From Alteriqipengyuania_B sp035481675 (GTDB lineage Bacteria > Pseudomonadota > Alphaproteobacteria > Sphingomonadales > Sphingomonadaceae): a stretch of DNA of 64,000 nucleotides. Position 1 is the stretch's first letter. Each line of letters opens with the position of its first letter. The translations under genes and the position numbers were made by a program. The notes beneath the pieces are model-generated. The model did no database searches. It saw only the letters and a list, made by a program, of their open reading frames with translations, and was not told the DNA's origin. The stretch spans positions 620,001-684,000 of the forward strand of contig NZ_JAYJJW010000001.1 in NCBI RefSeq assembly GCF_035481675.1, written 5' to 3'. Shown piece after piece: positions 8,071 through 18,134 of the stretch.

Positions 8071-8118
8071 CACCGCCGAACCCCCATCCCCAACCCTTCC
8101 CCACGGGGAAGGGAGTTT
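8071..8118 (-). repeat. GC-rich hairpin repeat, inverted copy C (right edge of DUF559 unit)
   Basis: CCCTTCCCC (8094-8102) and GGGGAAGGG (8105-8113) form a perfect 9-base stem. Read on the reverse strand, the copy gives ACTCCCTTCCCC, then GGGGAAGGGTTGGGGATGGG, closely matching copy A over about 45 bases. Thus A and C are inverted terminal copies and B is an internal direct copy. Confidence 0.85.
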
Positions 8119-8120
8119 TT

Positions 8121-8166
8121 GGTCCTGATGACGAGGTATAGAGAAAATTTCGGTGCGTTTGGACAT
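8121..8166 (-). pseudogene. Degenerate duplicate of the carB 5' end
   Basis: The reverse strand from 8166 starts ATG and translates MSKRTEIFSI, against MPKRTDISSI at the true carB start. About 33 of the first 41 bases match carB. Then a one-base insertion breaks the frame and the similarity ends within a few bases of repeat C. The ATG overlaps the stop of the upstream lipoprotein gene as TAATG, the kind of coupling expected of a real carB start. It is therefore probably a relic of the original carB start, separated from the rest of the gene by the DUF559 unit. Confidence 0.65.
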
Positions 8167-8450
8167 TATTGGCCTGCATCCGGCGTTACGTATACTTCGC
8201 TGCCGACTTCGGGACCGACCTTTTTCCCAATGGATTTCGTGTATCTGAGCACGCAACTTGCTCTCTCAAACTCCAAATTCTTTGAAAGAGTAAGTCGGCC
8301 ATCGTCAGCGTCGAAGTCACCTTCTCCCAATTGGCAGTCAGCGATGATTGTTTGAAGCTCGATATTACTAAGTTTTTCGGCAACAACGTAATCCGAACCA
8401 CCACAAGCAGCACAAATCAGTCCAGTCGAGATTGCAATAAAGGACCTCAC
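8166..8450 (-). CDS. Small putative lipoprotein, low GC, between carA and carB
   Basis: A 94-residue protein read from GTG 8450, whose GTGA overlaps the carA stop. The N-terminus VRSFIAISTGLICAACGGSD is a short hydrophobic leader ending at a Cys, like a lipoprotein signal, although the residues before the Cys (CAA) are not a textbook lipobox. The mature part is acidic, with two further Cys residues (DCQLGEGDF and RASCVLRY) that could pair, and no family I recognise. The stretch is visibly richer in A and T than its neighbours, which hints at different ancestry. The stop TAA overlaps the ATG of the carB 5' relic. A longer frame opens upstream inside carA, but the overlap start fits better. Confidence 0.6.
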   Translation of the reverse strand: MRSFIAISTGLICAACGGSDYVVAEKLSNIELQTIIADCQLGEGDFDADDGRLTLSKNLEFERASCVLRYTKSIGKKVGPEVGSEVYVTPDAGQ

Positions 8451-9655
8451 CCCAAAATCCCCACAAACTTCTCGAACAAATAAAAGCTGTCCTGCGGCCC
8501 GGGGCTCGCTTCCGGGTGGTACTGCACGCCGAACGCCTTCTTGCCGCTGATCGCGATGCCGCAATTGCTGCCGTCGAACAGTGAGACGTGGGTCTGCTCC
8601 ACGCCGTCCGGCAGAGTGTCGCCGTCCACAGCGAAGCCGTGGTTCATGCTGGTGATTTCGACCAATCCCTGCGTTTCGCCCCAGCTTTCGCCCACGCGCT
8701 GGACGGGGTGGTTCGCGCCGCGGTGGCCCTGGTGCATCTTTACCGTCTTCGCGCCCGCTGCAAGCGCCAGCATCTGGTGGCCGAGGCAGATGCCGAAGAT
8801 CGGCACGTCGCGGTCCAGCAGGCCCTTGATTACCGGCACCGCATATTCGCCCGTCGCCGCCGGATCGCCAGGGCCGTTGGAAAGGAACACGCCGTCCGGT
8901 TCATGCGCCAGCACGTCCTCCAGGCTCGTGCGCGCGGGCACCACGGTCACTCTCGCGCCGGCTTTCACCAGGTTGCGGAAGATATTGTCCTTGCTGCCGT
9001 AATCGATGGCGACGACGTGCGGCTTGGTCTTGCCGCCCTCGTCCGCCCACGCGGCGCGGCCGTAGCCCTTGCCGAGCGTCCAGCTGCCGCCGCCCCATTG
9101 TTCCTGCTTTTCCCGGCTGACGATGCGGGCGAGGTCCATGCCTTCCAGCCCCGGCCAGTCCTGCGCCTTGCCCAGCAGGGCGTCGAGATCGAAATTGCCG
9201 CGCGGGTCGTGGGCGATCACCGCGTTGGGCGCGCCAAGCATGCGAATGCGGCGGGTCAACGCGCGGGTGTCGATGCCGGACAGGCCGATCTTGCCGTGCT
9301 TCGCCAGCCATTCGCCGAACTCCCCGCCGCTGCGAAAATTGCTGGCGGGGGTGATCGCCTCGCGCACGATGCAGCCGACTGCGCTGTCGACACCGCTGCC
9401 AACCGCGCTTTCGACATCCTCGTCGTTCACGCCGACATTGCCGATATGGGGAAAGGTGAAGGTGACGATCTGCGCGGCGTAGGAGGGATCGGTCATCACC
9501 TCCTGGTAGCCGGTCATCGCGGTGTTGAAGCAAACTTCGCCCACCGCGCTGCCGGTCGCGCCGATGCCGTGGCCCCACATGATGGTGCCGTCGGCCATGA
9601 CGAGGACTCCCGTCGCCCCTGCAGGTTGCGCGCGTGAAGATGCGGTACGGGCCAT
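8447..9655 (-). CDS. carA: Carbamoyl-phosphate synthase small subunit (glutamine amidotransferase)
   Basis: CarA hydrolyses glutamine and channels ammonia to CarB. The 402-residue protein has the CarA N-terminal domain (VLVMADGTIMWGHGIG, FNTAMTGYQEVMTDPSY, SGIDTRALTRRIR) and a class I amidotransferase domain. The latter has FLSNGPGDPAAT, the nucleophile Cys in FGICLGHQ near residue 288, and the His/Glu pair in VQYHPEASPGP near 380. ATG 9655 gives a normal length. A longer open frame upstream to 9835 lacks family similarity. The stop overlaps the next gene by GTGA. CarB normally follows directly; here it starts about 860 bases further on. Confidence 0.97.
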   Translation of the reverse strand: MARTASSRAQPAGATGVLVMADGTIMWGHGIGATGSAVGEVCFNTAMTGYQEVMTDPSYAAQIVTFTFPHIGNVGVNDEDVESAVGSGVDSAVGCIVREAITPASNFRSGGEFGEWLAKHGKIGLSGIDTRALTRRIRMLGAPNAVIAHDPRGNFDLDALLGKAQDWPGLEGMDLARIVSREKQEQWGGGSWTLGKGYGRAAWADEGGKTKPHVVAIDYGSKDNIFRNLVKAGARVTVVPARTSLEDVLAHEPDGVFLSNGPGDPAATGEYAVPVIKGLLDRDVPIFGICLGHQMLALAAGAKTVKMHQGHRGANHPVQRVGESWGETQGLVEITSMNHGFAVDGDTLPDGVEQTHVSLFDGSNCGIAISGKKAFGVQYHPEASPGPQDSFYLFEKFVGILG

Positions 9656-9840
9656 AGGGGGCGCTCCGAGTAAGGGGTTTTCCGGCGATGTCGCTAAGCG
9701 TCGGCGGCTATACCCGCAGCATGGCTTCGTCAACGGCCCTTTCGCGCAAAGTTTTGCCCGATGCCCCCCGCTTGGCCTAGGACGGGGGAAACCATCCACA
9801 GGATTCGCCGCATGCGGCACACAGGAAAGCGACACTTACG

Positions 9841-10293
9841 ATGATCAGGGACGATATCCAGGCCGCCACGAAGTCCGCCATGCTGGACCGCAACAAGGAA
9901 CGCACCGCCGCGCTGCGCCTGATCCAGGCGAAGCTGAAGGACCGCGATATCGAACTGCGCACCGCCGACAAGAAGCCGGAAGACGATGCGCTGGTAACCG
10001 AAGTTCTTCAGAAAATGGCGAAACAACGCCGCGAAAGCATCGAGATGTACACGGCCGGCGGCCGCACGGAACTGGCCGAGCAGGAACAGGCCGAGCTGGC
10101 GGTGATCGAGGAATTCCTGCCCGCCCAAATGAGCGAGGAAGATACCAAGGCCGCCATCGCCCGCATCAAGGCGGATACGGGCGCCGAAGGGATGAAGGAC
10201 ATGGGCCGCGTGATGGCCGAACTGAAACAGCGCCACGGCGCCGAGCTCGACATGAGCAAAGCCAGCGGGTGGGTGAAGGAGAGTTTGTCGTGA
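9841..10293 (+). CDS. GatB/YqeY domain-containing protein
   Basis: A 150-residue protein of the YqeY family, related to the C-terminal tRNA-recognition domain of GatB in the tRNA-dependent amidotransferase. Hallmarks are the N-terminal MLDRNKERTAALRLIQAKLKD helices, KMAKQRRESIEMY, and the tail domain EEFLPAQMSEEDTKAAI and DMGRVMAELKQRHGAELDMS. Stand-alone members are common, with no firm function. It starts 185 bases from carA on the opposite strand, so both promoters lie in that gap. Its stop overlaps the following lipoprotein start (GTGA), so the two are probably co-expressed. Confidence 0.9.
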   Translation: MIRDDIQAATKSAMLDRNKERTAALRLIQAKLKDRDIELRTADKKPEDDALVTEVLQKMAKQRRESIEMYTAGGRTELAEQEQAELAVIEEFLPAQMSEEDTKAAIARIKADTGAEGMKDMGRVMAELKQRHGAELDMSKASGWVKESLS

Positions 10294-11048
10294 AGAATAT
10301 CGCACTCGTAGCCGCCATCGCCGCCGGGCTGACCCTGTCCGCCTGCTCCAGCGAGCCGGAAGGTGTCGAAGGCAGCGATGCCGCCGACCTCGAAACGCCC
10401 GAAACCGATGGCGAAGCGGCGCTTGACGCCATGGCGCTGAAGGCGGGCGACTTCGGCGAATTGCAGCTGGGCGCCAAGATCGTCGGGACGCAGGGGCCGG
10501 AAGTGAAGGCGGCCATTTCCAACGAGGCGGGCAATTTCGGCGACATGACATCCTATGTCGCCTGCCCCAACGGCATGCCGGAATGCGATCCGAAGACCGC
10601 GCCCGAGGGCACCGTCTACACCTATGTCCACATCGTCTATCCGGGCGAGGACAATGACGGCAGCACCGGGGTCGGCGCGGGCAACACGTCCAGCGATGTC
10701 GAGCGGGCGACCGCGTTCCGCATGACGCGCCCGGCCACCGGCTTCACCGGCAATGTCGGCTTCTCAAAGGCGGAAGCGATCGCTGCCGTGGGCGAGAAGG
10801 CCGACGTGGTCGTCACCTGCGACGGCGGCGCGCTGGTCTGGACCGTGTCGGCCGGCGATGGCGGCGACCAGTGGGAAGCGCGCGAGCCGATCACCTTCTG
10901 GTGGCAGAGCACCGTGCCGCCGTCCGGCCCGGCCGATGCCTACCAGCTGACGGCGAATTATACCGATGCAGTAGGCTCCGGCCCCTATCCCGGCGGCGCG
11001 GACGGCGCTAGCAATGCGTGCAACGACACTGCGGAGCCTGCCGGATAA
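10290..11048 (+). CDS. Putative lipoprotein, related to the next gene
   Basis: A 252-residue protein starting at GTG 10290, overlapping the yqeY stop. It begins with a signal peptide ending in a lipobox (GLTLSACSS), so it should be lipid-anchored and face the periplasm. A Glu/Asp-rich linker follows. Conserved-looking blocks are SYVACPNGMPECDP, GTVYTYVHIVYPG, GFTGNVGFSKAEA, VVTCDGG and EPITFWWQST, each with a counterpart in the next gene. Four Cys residues in the mature domain suggest disulfides. I do not recognise a named domain. The gene pair looks like an old tandem duplication. Confidence 0.7.
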   Translation: MKNIALVAAIAAGLTLSACSSEPEGVEGSDAADLETPETDGEAALDAMALKAGDFGELQLGAKIVGTQGPEVKAAISNEAGNFGDMTSYVACPNGMPECDPKTAPEGTVYTYVHIVYPGEDNDGSTGVGAGNTSSDVERATAFRMTRPATGFTGNVGFSKAEAIAAVGEKADVVVTCDGGALVWTVSAGDGGDQWEAREPITFWWQSTVPPSGPADAYQLTANYTDAVGSGPYPGGADGASNACNDTAEPAG

Positions 11049-11698
11049 TGAAACGCCTCGTCCCGATCCTTTTGGGCAGCCTGATGGCGACCGCCTGTGC
11101 CACCACCGGCGATTACGATCCGGATCGGGGCCGCGATTTCGTGGACGCGGCGGGCGATTATCCCGACCTGACCGACGGGCGTTACACCCGCGCGCCGGTC
11201 GTCGGGAACGAGCCGGACGACACGTATGACGTCCTCGCCCGCGATTTCGACCGCGTCGTGCTCGGTCCGCGCAAGCGTGTGCGGGATACGACACCGCCCG
11301 AATACATGGTCGAGGCCGACCGCGGGGTGATGCGCGAAGTCTATGTCGCCTGCCCCATCGACGTGCGCCCGTGCGACCCCCTCGCCCCGCCTGCCGGAGT
11401 GGAGGTGACCTATATCGCCACCCTCACCCCGTTCGGGGCCGGTAGCACGCAGGCCGTCGGCCAGTACGTGCGCCGCACCGGCTTCAACGGTATCGGCGGC
11501 TTCTCCTATGGCGAGGCGCGCGCCGCCTTGGGCGACGACGGCGCCTTCTCGCTTGCCTGCATCCGCGATGAGCTCGTGCTGGAGCGGCGCCTTGGCGATG
11601 CCTGGACCCGCGGGGAGACCGTGACGCTGTTCTGGCAAGGCACCCATCTGCTCGACAGCCGCGAGCCCGACGACGAATGTGGTTCGGAAGCCCGCTGA
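11048..11698 (+). CDS. Putative lipoprotein, second of a related pair
   Basis: A 216-residue protein whose ATG overlaps the preceding stop (TAATG), so translation is probably coupled. It has a short signal peptide with a lipobox-like end (GSLMATACATT). Shared blocks with the upstream protein are VYVACPIDVRPCDP, VEVTYIATLTP, RRTGFNGIGGFSYGEARAALG, FSLACIRD and ETVTLFWQGT, so the two are paralogs, but this one lacks the acidic linker. No known domain comes to mind. It sits 42 bases before dnaG; it could share a transcript, though I see no evidence that it matters to primase. Confidence 0.7.
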   Translation: MKRLVPILLGSLMATACATTGDYDPDRGRDFVDAAGDYPDLTDGRYTRAPVVGNEPDDTYDVLARDFDRVVLGPRKRVRDTTPPEYMVEADRGVMREVYVACPIDVRPCDPLAPPAGVEVTYIATLTPFGAGSTQAVGQYVRRTGFNGIGGFSYGEARAALGDDGAFSLACIRDELVLERRLGDAWTRGETVTLFWQGTHLLDSREPDDECGSEAR

Positions 11699-11739
11699 CG
11701 GGCTTGCGCTTCACGCCCCCGCCGCGCCATTAAGCCGCG

Positions 11740-13683
11740 ATGGCGCTTTCCCCCCAATGGTTGGACGAACTGCGTGCGCGAACCACGCTGTCGACGCTGG
11801 TCGGGCGGACGACGAAGCTCACCCGCGCGGGGCGTGAATTCAAGGCGTGTTGCCCGTTCCATGACGAAAAGACGCCCAGCTTCTACGTCAACGACGCCAA
11901 GGGCTTCTATCACTGCTTCGGCTGCCAGGCGCATGGCGACGCGATCCGCTGGCTGACCGACCAGCAGGGCTTGCCGTTCATGGATGCGGTAAAGGAGCTT
12001 GCCGCGGCCGCAGGGATGGAAGTCCCCGCGCCGGACCCGCGCGCCGCACAGCGGGCGGAGGAACGCGCCAGCCTTCATGACGTCACCTCCGCCGCGCAAA
12101 ACTGGTTTCGCGCCAACCTCTTGGGCGAGAAAGGTGCTGCCGCGCGGCAATATCTCGACGCGCGCGGGATTGATGCGAAAACGAGCGAGGAATTCGGCTT
12201 CGGCTACGCGCCCGACAGCCGGCAGGGCATCAGGGAAGCGCTGGCGGATTTCGACCGGGCGATGCTGGTCGATGCCGGGATGCAGATCTCGGTCGAGGAA
12301 AAGGAGCCTTACGACCGATTTCGGGCGCGGTTGATGCTGCCGATCCAGGATGCGCGCGGGCGGGTGATCGCCTTCGGTGGCCGCATCCTCGACACGGGCG
12401 ACACAAACGCCCCGAAATACCTGAATTCGCCGGAGACTTCGCTCTTCGACAAGGGCTCTACGCTTTACAATCTCCACCGCGCCGGGCCAGCTTCGCGCAA
12501 GAGCGGGCGGGTGCTGGTGGTGGAAGGCTACATGGATGTGGTCGCGCTGGCCGCCGCCGGTCTTCCCGAAGCGGTCGCCCCGCTCGGCACGGCGCTGACC
12601 GAACGGCAGATCGAGCGGCTGTGGCAGCTGGTCGATCGGCCCATCCTGTGTTTCGACGGCGATGCCGCAGGCCAGCGGGCGGCAATGAAGGCGGCGGTGC
12701 GCGCCCTGCCCCTGCTGCGCCCGGGCCACAGCCTGTGCTTCGTGACCCTGCCCGCCGGCAAGGACCCGGACGACGTGGTGAAACAGGGCGGTGCCGGTGC
12801 GATGGAACGGCTGATCGCGCAGCCCCGTTCGTTGCTCGAGCTGATCTGGGAAACCGAGCTTGCCGCCGGCCCGCTCGACAGCCCGGAAGATAAGGCCAGC
12901 CTGAAGGCGCGGCTGATGGACCATGCCGAGACAATCGAGCACCCGGATATCAAGGCGCTCTACCGCCGCGAATGGCTGGAGCGGTTCGGCAATTTCGCCT
13001 ACCCGCCGCGGCCGGAGCGGCCGTTTACTCCGCGCGGACCCGGTGCGCGCGGCGGCGGCAGGGGATGGAACCGCGAGCCCCCCCCGCGCCCCATGGACCG
13101 TGCCGTTGCCAGCCGGCTGCAGCGCGCACTCAACGGCAGCCGGGACACGCTCGGCCGGGCGGTCGTGGCAGGCTTGTTGCGGCATCCGGCGCAGATTTCG
13201 CGGCATGTTGACGCGCTCGCCCGTTACCGCCCGGGCGATGCCAACATGGCACAGGCGATCGAAACCCTTCTCGACTCGGCGGAATCGCTTGAAATAAATG
13301 GCGATGACACCATAACGCTAAGCGAGCGCCTCGAAACGCTGCCGGATACGAACGCCCGTTTCACCTTCCTGATGGAAGGACAAGATCCGCAAGCCGCCGC
13401 CGAGGACCTAGCCGAAGCCGTCGCCCTTCTGGTCGATCGGCCCGCGTTGGAGGAGGCCCTGGCGGCATCCACGGCGCGGTTCGAATCGTCTCTGGAGGAT
13501 GCGGATTTTGCCGAGCAGCAGCGCATCCGCCGCCTGCTCGCCGAATTCGATCAGCGGTTGAAAGATTTGGCCCGCAAGCGTGCCGCGAACAGCGCGGATG
13601 GCGGCGGGAGTGACACAGAAACTGGCACTGGCCCCGGCACACTGGACAAAGCCGACAGCGCCAGCGACGAACGAATGGATTGA
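11740..13683 (+). CDS. dnaG: DNA primase
   Basis: DnaG synthesises the RNA primers for replication forks. In this 647-residue protein the CHC2 zinc finger is seen as Cys38-x2-His41-x17-Cys59-x2-Cys62. The catalytic core includes FGFGYAPDS and FGGRILD. The TOPRIM domain has VLVVEGYMDV near residue 258 and FDGDAAGQRAA near 305, with the metal-binding acidic residues. The C-terminal helicase-interacting part is less conserved and follows a Pro/Arg/Gly-rich linker near residues 430-450. It is 10 bases before rpoD, so part of the classical dnaG-rpoD macromolecular-synthesis arrangement is kept; rpsU is not beside it here. Confidence 0.97.
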   Translation: MALSPQWLDELRARTTLSTLVGRTTKLTRAGREFKACCPFHDEKTPSFYVNDAKGFYHCFGCQAHGDAIRWLTDQQGLPFMDAVKELAAAAGMEVPAPDPRAAQRAEERASLHDVTSAAQNWFRANLLGEKGAAARQYLDARGIDAKTSEEFGFGYAPDSRQGIREALADFDRAMLVDAGMQISVEEKEPYDRFRARLMLPIQDARGRVIAFGGRILDTGDTNAPKYLNSPETSLFDKGSTLYNLHRAGPASRKSGRVLVVEGYMDVVALAAAGLPEAVAPLGTALTERQIERLWQLVDRPILCFDGDAAGQRAAMKAAVRALPLLRPGHSLCFVTLPAGKDPDDVVKQGGAGAMERLIAQPRSLLELIWETELAAGPLDSPEDKASLKARLMDHAETIEHPDIKALYRREWLERFGNFAYPPRPERPFTPRGPGARGGGRGWNREPPPRPMDRAVASRLQRALNGSRDTLGRAVVAGLLRHPAQISRHVDALARYRPGDANMAQAIETLLDSAESLEINGDDTITLSERLETLPDTNARFTFLMEGQDPQAAAEDLAEAVALLVDRPALEEALAASTARFESSLEDADFAEQQRIRRLLAEFDQRLKDLARKRAANSADGGGSDTETGTGPGTLDKADSASDERMD

Positions 13684-13692
13684 ACGGGACAT

Positions 13693-15702
<2,010 letters not shown>

Positions 15703-15803
15703 TTTTTTCGGGAACGCTTTTCGCGCCCGGTCATTGGTAATGTATCAGACGATGTAAAAATCGACTGGTTATGAAGAAGCCTCTTCGTGAGGCACGCTTC
15801 AGG

Positions 15804-15836
15804 AGCCCCGACACCCTAGCGGTGCCGGGGCTTTCC
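15804..15836 (+). terminator. Probable rho-independent terminator after rpoD
   Basis: AGCCCCGACACC (15804-15815) pairs with GGTGCCGGGGCT (15821-15832) with a single mismatch around a CTAGC loop. A short, interrupted T-rich stretch (TTCCTGTTCTT) follows. The weak T tract lowers confidence in its efficiency. Confidence 0.7.
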
Positions 15837-15924
15837 TGTTCTTAGGCGCCATTGCGGCCCGATATCGCTGGATTGTTTGTCGCACGGGGTCGCGCGAATC
15901 GCCCCCCTTCCCTATGGCGGCGCC

Positions 15925-16374
15925 ATGAAAATCGCCATCGCCTCCGACCATGCCGCCATCGACCTCAAGAGCGCACTGCGCGACTGGCTGATCGAGCAGG
16001 GCCACGAAGTCGCCGACCTCGGGCCCGACAGTGCGGACAGTGTCGATTATCCGGACTTCGGCTACAAGCTGGCCGGCGTCGTGGCCGACGGCACGGCGGA
16101 GCGCGGTGTCGCCCTGTGCGGCAGCGGCATCGGCATTTCGATGAGCGTCAATCGAAATCCCGCGGTGCGCTGCGCGCTCGTGTCCGAACCGCTCAGCGCC
16201 GCCCTCGCCCGCGAACATAACGATGCAAACTGCATCGCGATGGGTGCGCGCCTGACGGGTGTGGACATGGCAAAAGCCTGCCTCACCGCCTTTCTCGACA
16301 CCGAATTCGCCGGGGGCCGCCACCAGCGCCGCGTCGACAAACTCTCCAATCCGAACCTCGCAGGAACCGCATGA
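15925..16374 (+). CDS. rpiB: Ribose 5-phosphate isomerase B
   Basis: Interconverts ribose 5-phosphate and ribulose 5-phosphate in the pentose phosphate pathway. The 149 residues are typical of the RpiB/LacAB family. MKIAIASDHA carries the active-site Asp and His at the N-terminus, GVALCGSGIGISM holds the catalytic Cys65 in the phosphate and anion-hole loop, and REHNDANCIAMGAR carries the later conserved His. Its TGA overlaps the glyA start codon (ATGA), so the two are probably translated together. Confidence 0.95.
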   Translation: MKIAIASDHAAIDLKSALRDWLIEQGHEVADLGPDSADSVDYPDFGYKLAGVVADGTAERGVALCGSGIGISMSVNRNPAVRCALVSEPLSAALAREHNDANCIAMGARLTGVDMAKACLTAFLDTEFAGGRHQRRVDKLSNPNLAGTA

Positions 16375-17654
16375 CCGACAACCGTTTCTGGAACGACACG
16401 CTCGAACAGGCCGACCCGGAGGTTTACGCCGCGGTCCGCAACGAACTCGCGCGCCAGCAGGACAAGATCGAACTGATCGCCAGCGAGAACATCGCTTCCA
16501 CGGCCGTGCTCGAAGCGACCGGCAGCGTGTTCACCAACAAATATGCCGAGGGATATCCCGGCAAGCGCTACTACGGCGGCTGCGACTATGCCGACGTGGT
16601 CGAAACGCTGGCGATCGAGCGGGCCAAGGAACTGTTCGGCTGCGAATTCGCCAACGTACAGCCCAACAGCGGCAGCCAGATGAACCAGGCAGTGTTCCTG
16701 GCCCTGCTGGAGCCGGGCGACACTTTCATGGGGCTCGATCTCAATTCGGGCGGGCACCTGACCCACGGCAGCCCCGTCAACATGAGCGGCAAGTGGTTCA
16801 ACCCGGTCAGCTACGGCGTGCGCAAGGACGACGAGCTGATTGACATGGACGCGGTCGCCGAAACGGCGCGCGAGCACAAGCCGAAGCTGATCATCTGCGG
16901 CGGCACCGCCTATTCGCGCACGTGGGACTTCCCGCGCTTCCGCGAGATCGCCGACGAGATCGGTGCCTGGCTGCTGTGCGACATGAGCCACATTTCCGGC
17001 CTGGTCGCGGGCGGCGCGCACCCATCGCCCTTCCCGCACGCCCACGTGGTGACGACGACCACGCACAAGAGCCTGCGCGGCCCGCGTTCCGGCGTCATCC
17101 TGTGGAATGACGAGGACCTGACCAAGAAGATCAACATGGCGGTCTTCCCCGGCATGCAGGGCGGCCCGCTGATGCACGTCGTGGCGGCCAAGGCCGTGGC
17201 TTTCCGCGAAGCGCTGCGCCCCGAATTCAAGGATTACGCCAAAAGCGTGGTCGAGAACGCCCGCGCGCTTGCCGCCAGCATCGAGGAGCACGGACTGCGC
17301 GTCGTTTCCGGCGGGACGGACAACCACTCGATGCTGGTCGACCTCACGCCCAAGGACGTGACCGGCAAGGCGGCGGAAAAGGGCCTCGACCGCGCCTGGC
17401 TCACTTGCAACAAGAACGGCATCCCGTTCGACACGCGCAGCCCATTCGTGACCAGCGGCATCCGCCTCGGCACCCCGGCAGGGACCACGCGCGGCTTCGG
17501 CACGGACGAATTCCGCGAAGTCGGCAAGCTGATCTGCGAAGTCGTGGACGGCATGTCCCGCAATGGCGAAGACGGCGACGGCCAGGTGGAAGAGCGCGTG
17601 CGCGGCAAGGTCGCCGAAATGTGCGCCGCCTTCCCAGTCTATCCCGGCCGCTGA
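16371..17654 (+). CDS. glyA: Serine hydroxymethyltransferase
   Basis: PLP enzyme that turns serine and tetrahydrofolate into glycine and methylene-tetrahydrofolate, the main one-carbon source. The 427 residues fit the family. Visible are LIASENIAS, NKYAEGYPGKRYYGGC, NVQPNSGSQMN, DMSHISGLVAGG, and the cofactor lysine in VVTTTTHKSLRGPRSG near residue 233, then GTPAGTTRGFG near the C-terminus. It overlaps rpiB by 4 bases and lies 3 bases before nrdR. One operon of rpiB, glyA, nrdR and an RNA methyltransferase is likely; glyA-nrdR adjacency is common in alphaproteobacteria. Confidence 0.97.
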   Translation: MTDNRFWNDTLEQADPEVYAAVRNELARQQDKIELIASENIASTAVLEATGSVFTNKYAEGYPGKRYYGGCDYADVVETLAIERAKELFGCEFANVQPNSGSQMNQAVFLALLEPGDTFMGLDLNSGGHLTHGSPVNMSGKWFNPVSYGVRKDDELIDMDAVAETAREHKPKLIICGGTAYSRTWDFPRFREIADEIGAWLLCDMSHISGLVAGGAHPSPFPHAHVVTTTTHKSLRGPRSGVILWNDEDLTKKINMAVFPGMQGGPLMHVVAAKAVAFREALRPEFKDYAKSVVENARALAASIEEHGLRVVSGGTDNHSMLVDLTPKDVTGKAAEKGLDRAWLTCNKNGIPFDTRSPFVTSGIRLGTPAGTTRGFGTDEFREVGKLICEVVDGMSRNGEDGDGQVEERVRGKVAEMCAAFPVYPGR

Positions 17655-17657
17655 GCC

Positions 17658-18134
17658 ATGCGCTGCCCGTTCTGCGCGCATGACGACAGCCAGGTAAAGG
17701 ATTCACGCCCGGCCGAAGACGGCGGCGCGATCCGTCGCCGACGCCAATGTGGCAGCTGCGGCGCGCGCTTCACCACGTTCGAACGTGTCCAATTGCGCGA
17801 AGTTACCATCGTCAAAAGCGGTGACCGGCGCGAGGCTTTCGACCGGTCCAAGCTGGAACACTCCGTCAGCCTCGCCTGCCGGAAGCGCGATGTCAGCCGC
17901 GAACAGATCGACCAGCTCGTGTCCGGTATCCAGCGCCAGGTGGAAACGGCGGGCGAAAGCGAGATCCCCAGCCACCGCATCGGCGAAATGGTGATGGACG
18001 GTCTGCGCCAGCTCGACAGCGTGGCCTATATCCGTTTCGCCTCCGTCTACCGCGACTTCAGCGAGGCGCGCGATTTCGAGGAGTTCGCCAGCGCGATCCA
18101 GGAAGCCGGCGGGCGCGATGCGGCGAGTGAATAG
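17658..18134 (+). CDS. nrdR: Transcriptional repressor NrdR
   Basis: NrdR senses (d)ATP and represses ribonucleotide reductase genes. The 158 residues match the family exactly. The N-terminal zinc ribbon has Cys3, Cys6, Cys31 and Cys34 with the basic RRRR run between, and the ATP-cone domain starts around VTIVKSGDRREAFDRSKLEHS and includes AYIRFASVYRDF. It lies in the rpiB-glyA unit, and its C-terminal codons overlap the start of the next gene by 17 bases. Confidence 0.96.
   Translation: MRCPFCAHDDSQVKDSRPAEDGGAIRRRRQCGSCGARFTTFERVQLREVTIVKSGDRREAFDRSKLEHSVSLACRKRDVSREQIDQLVSGIQRQVETAGESEIPSHRIGEMVMDGLRQLDSVAYIRFASVYRDFSEARDFEEFASAIQEAGGRDAASE

Noticed and set aside
7605..8118. Could the repeats around DUF559 be transcription terminators?
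   Set aside because: They can form hairpins, but A and B lack a T run and the same G-rich tail follows each, so a dispersed repeat family explains them better. Copy C does have TTTTT after it and might also end transcripts.
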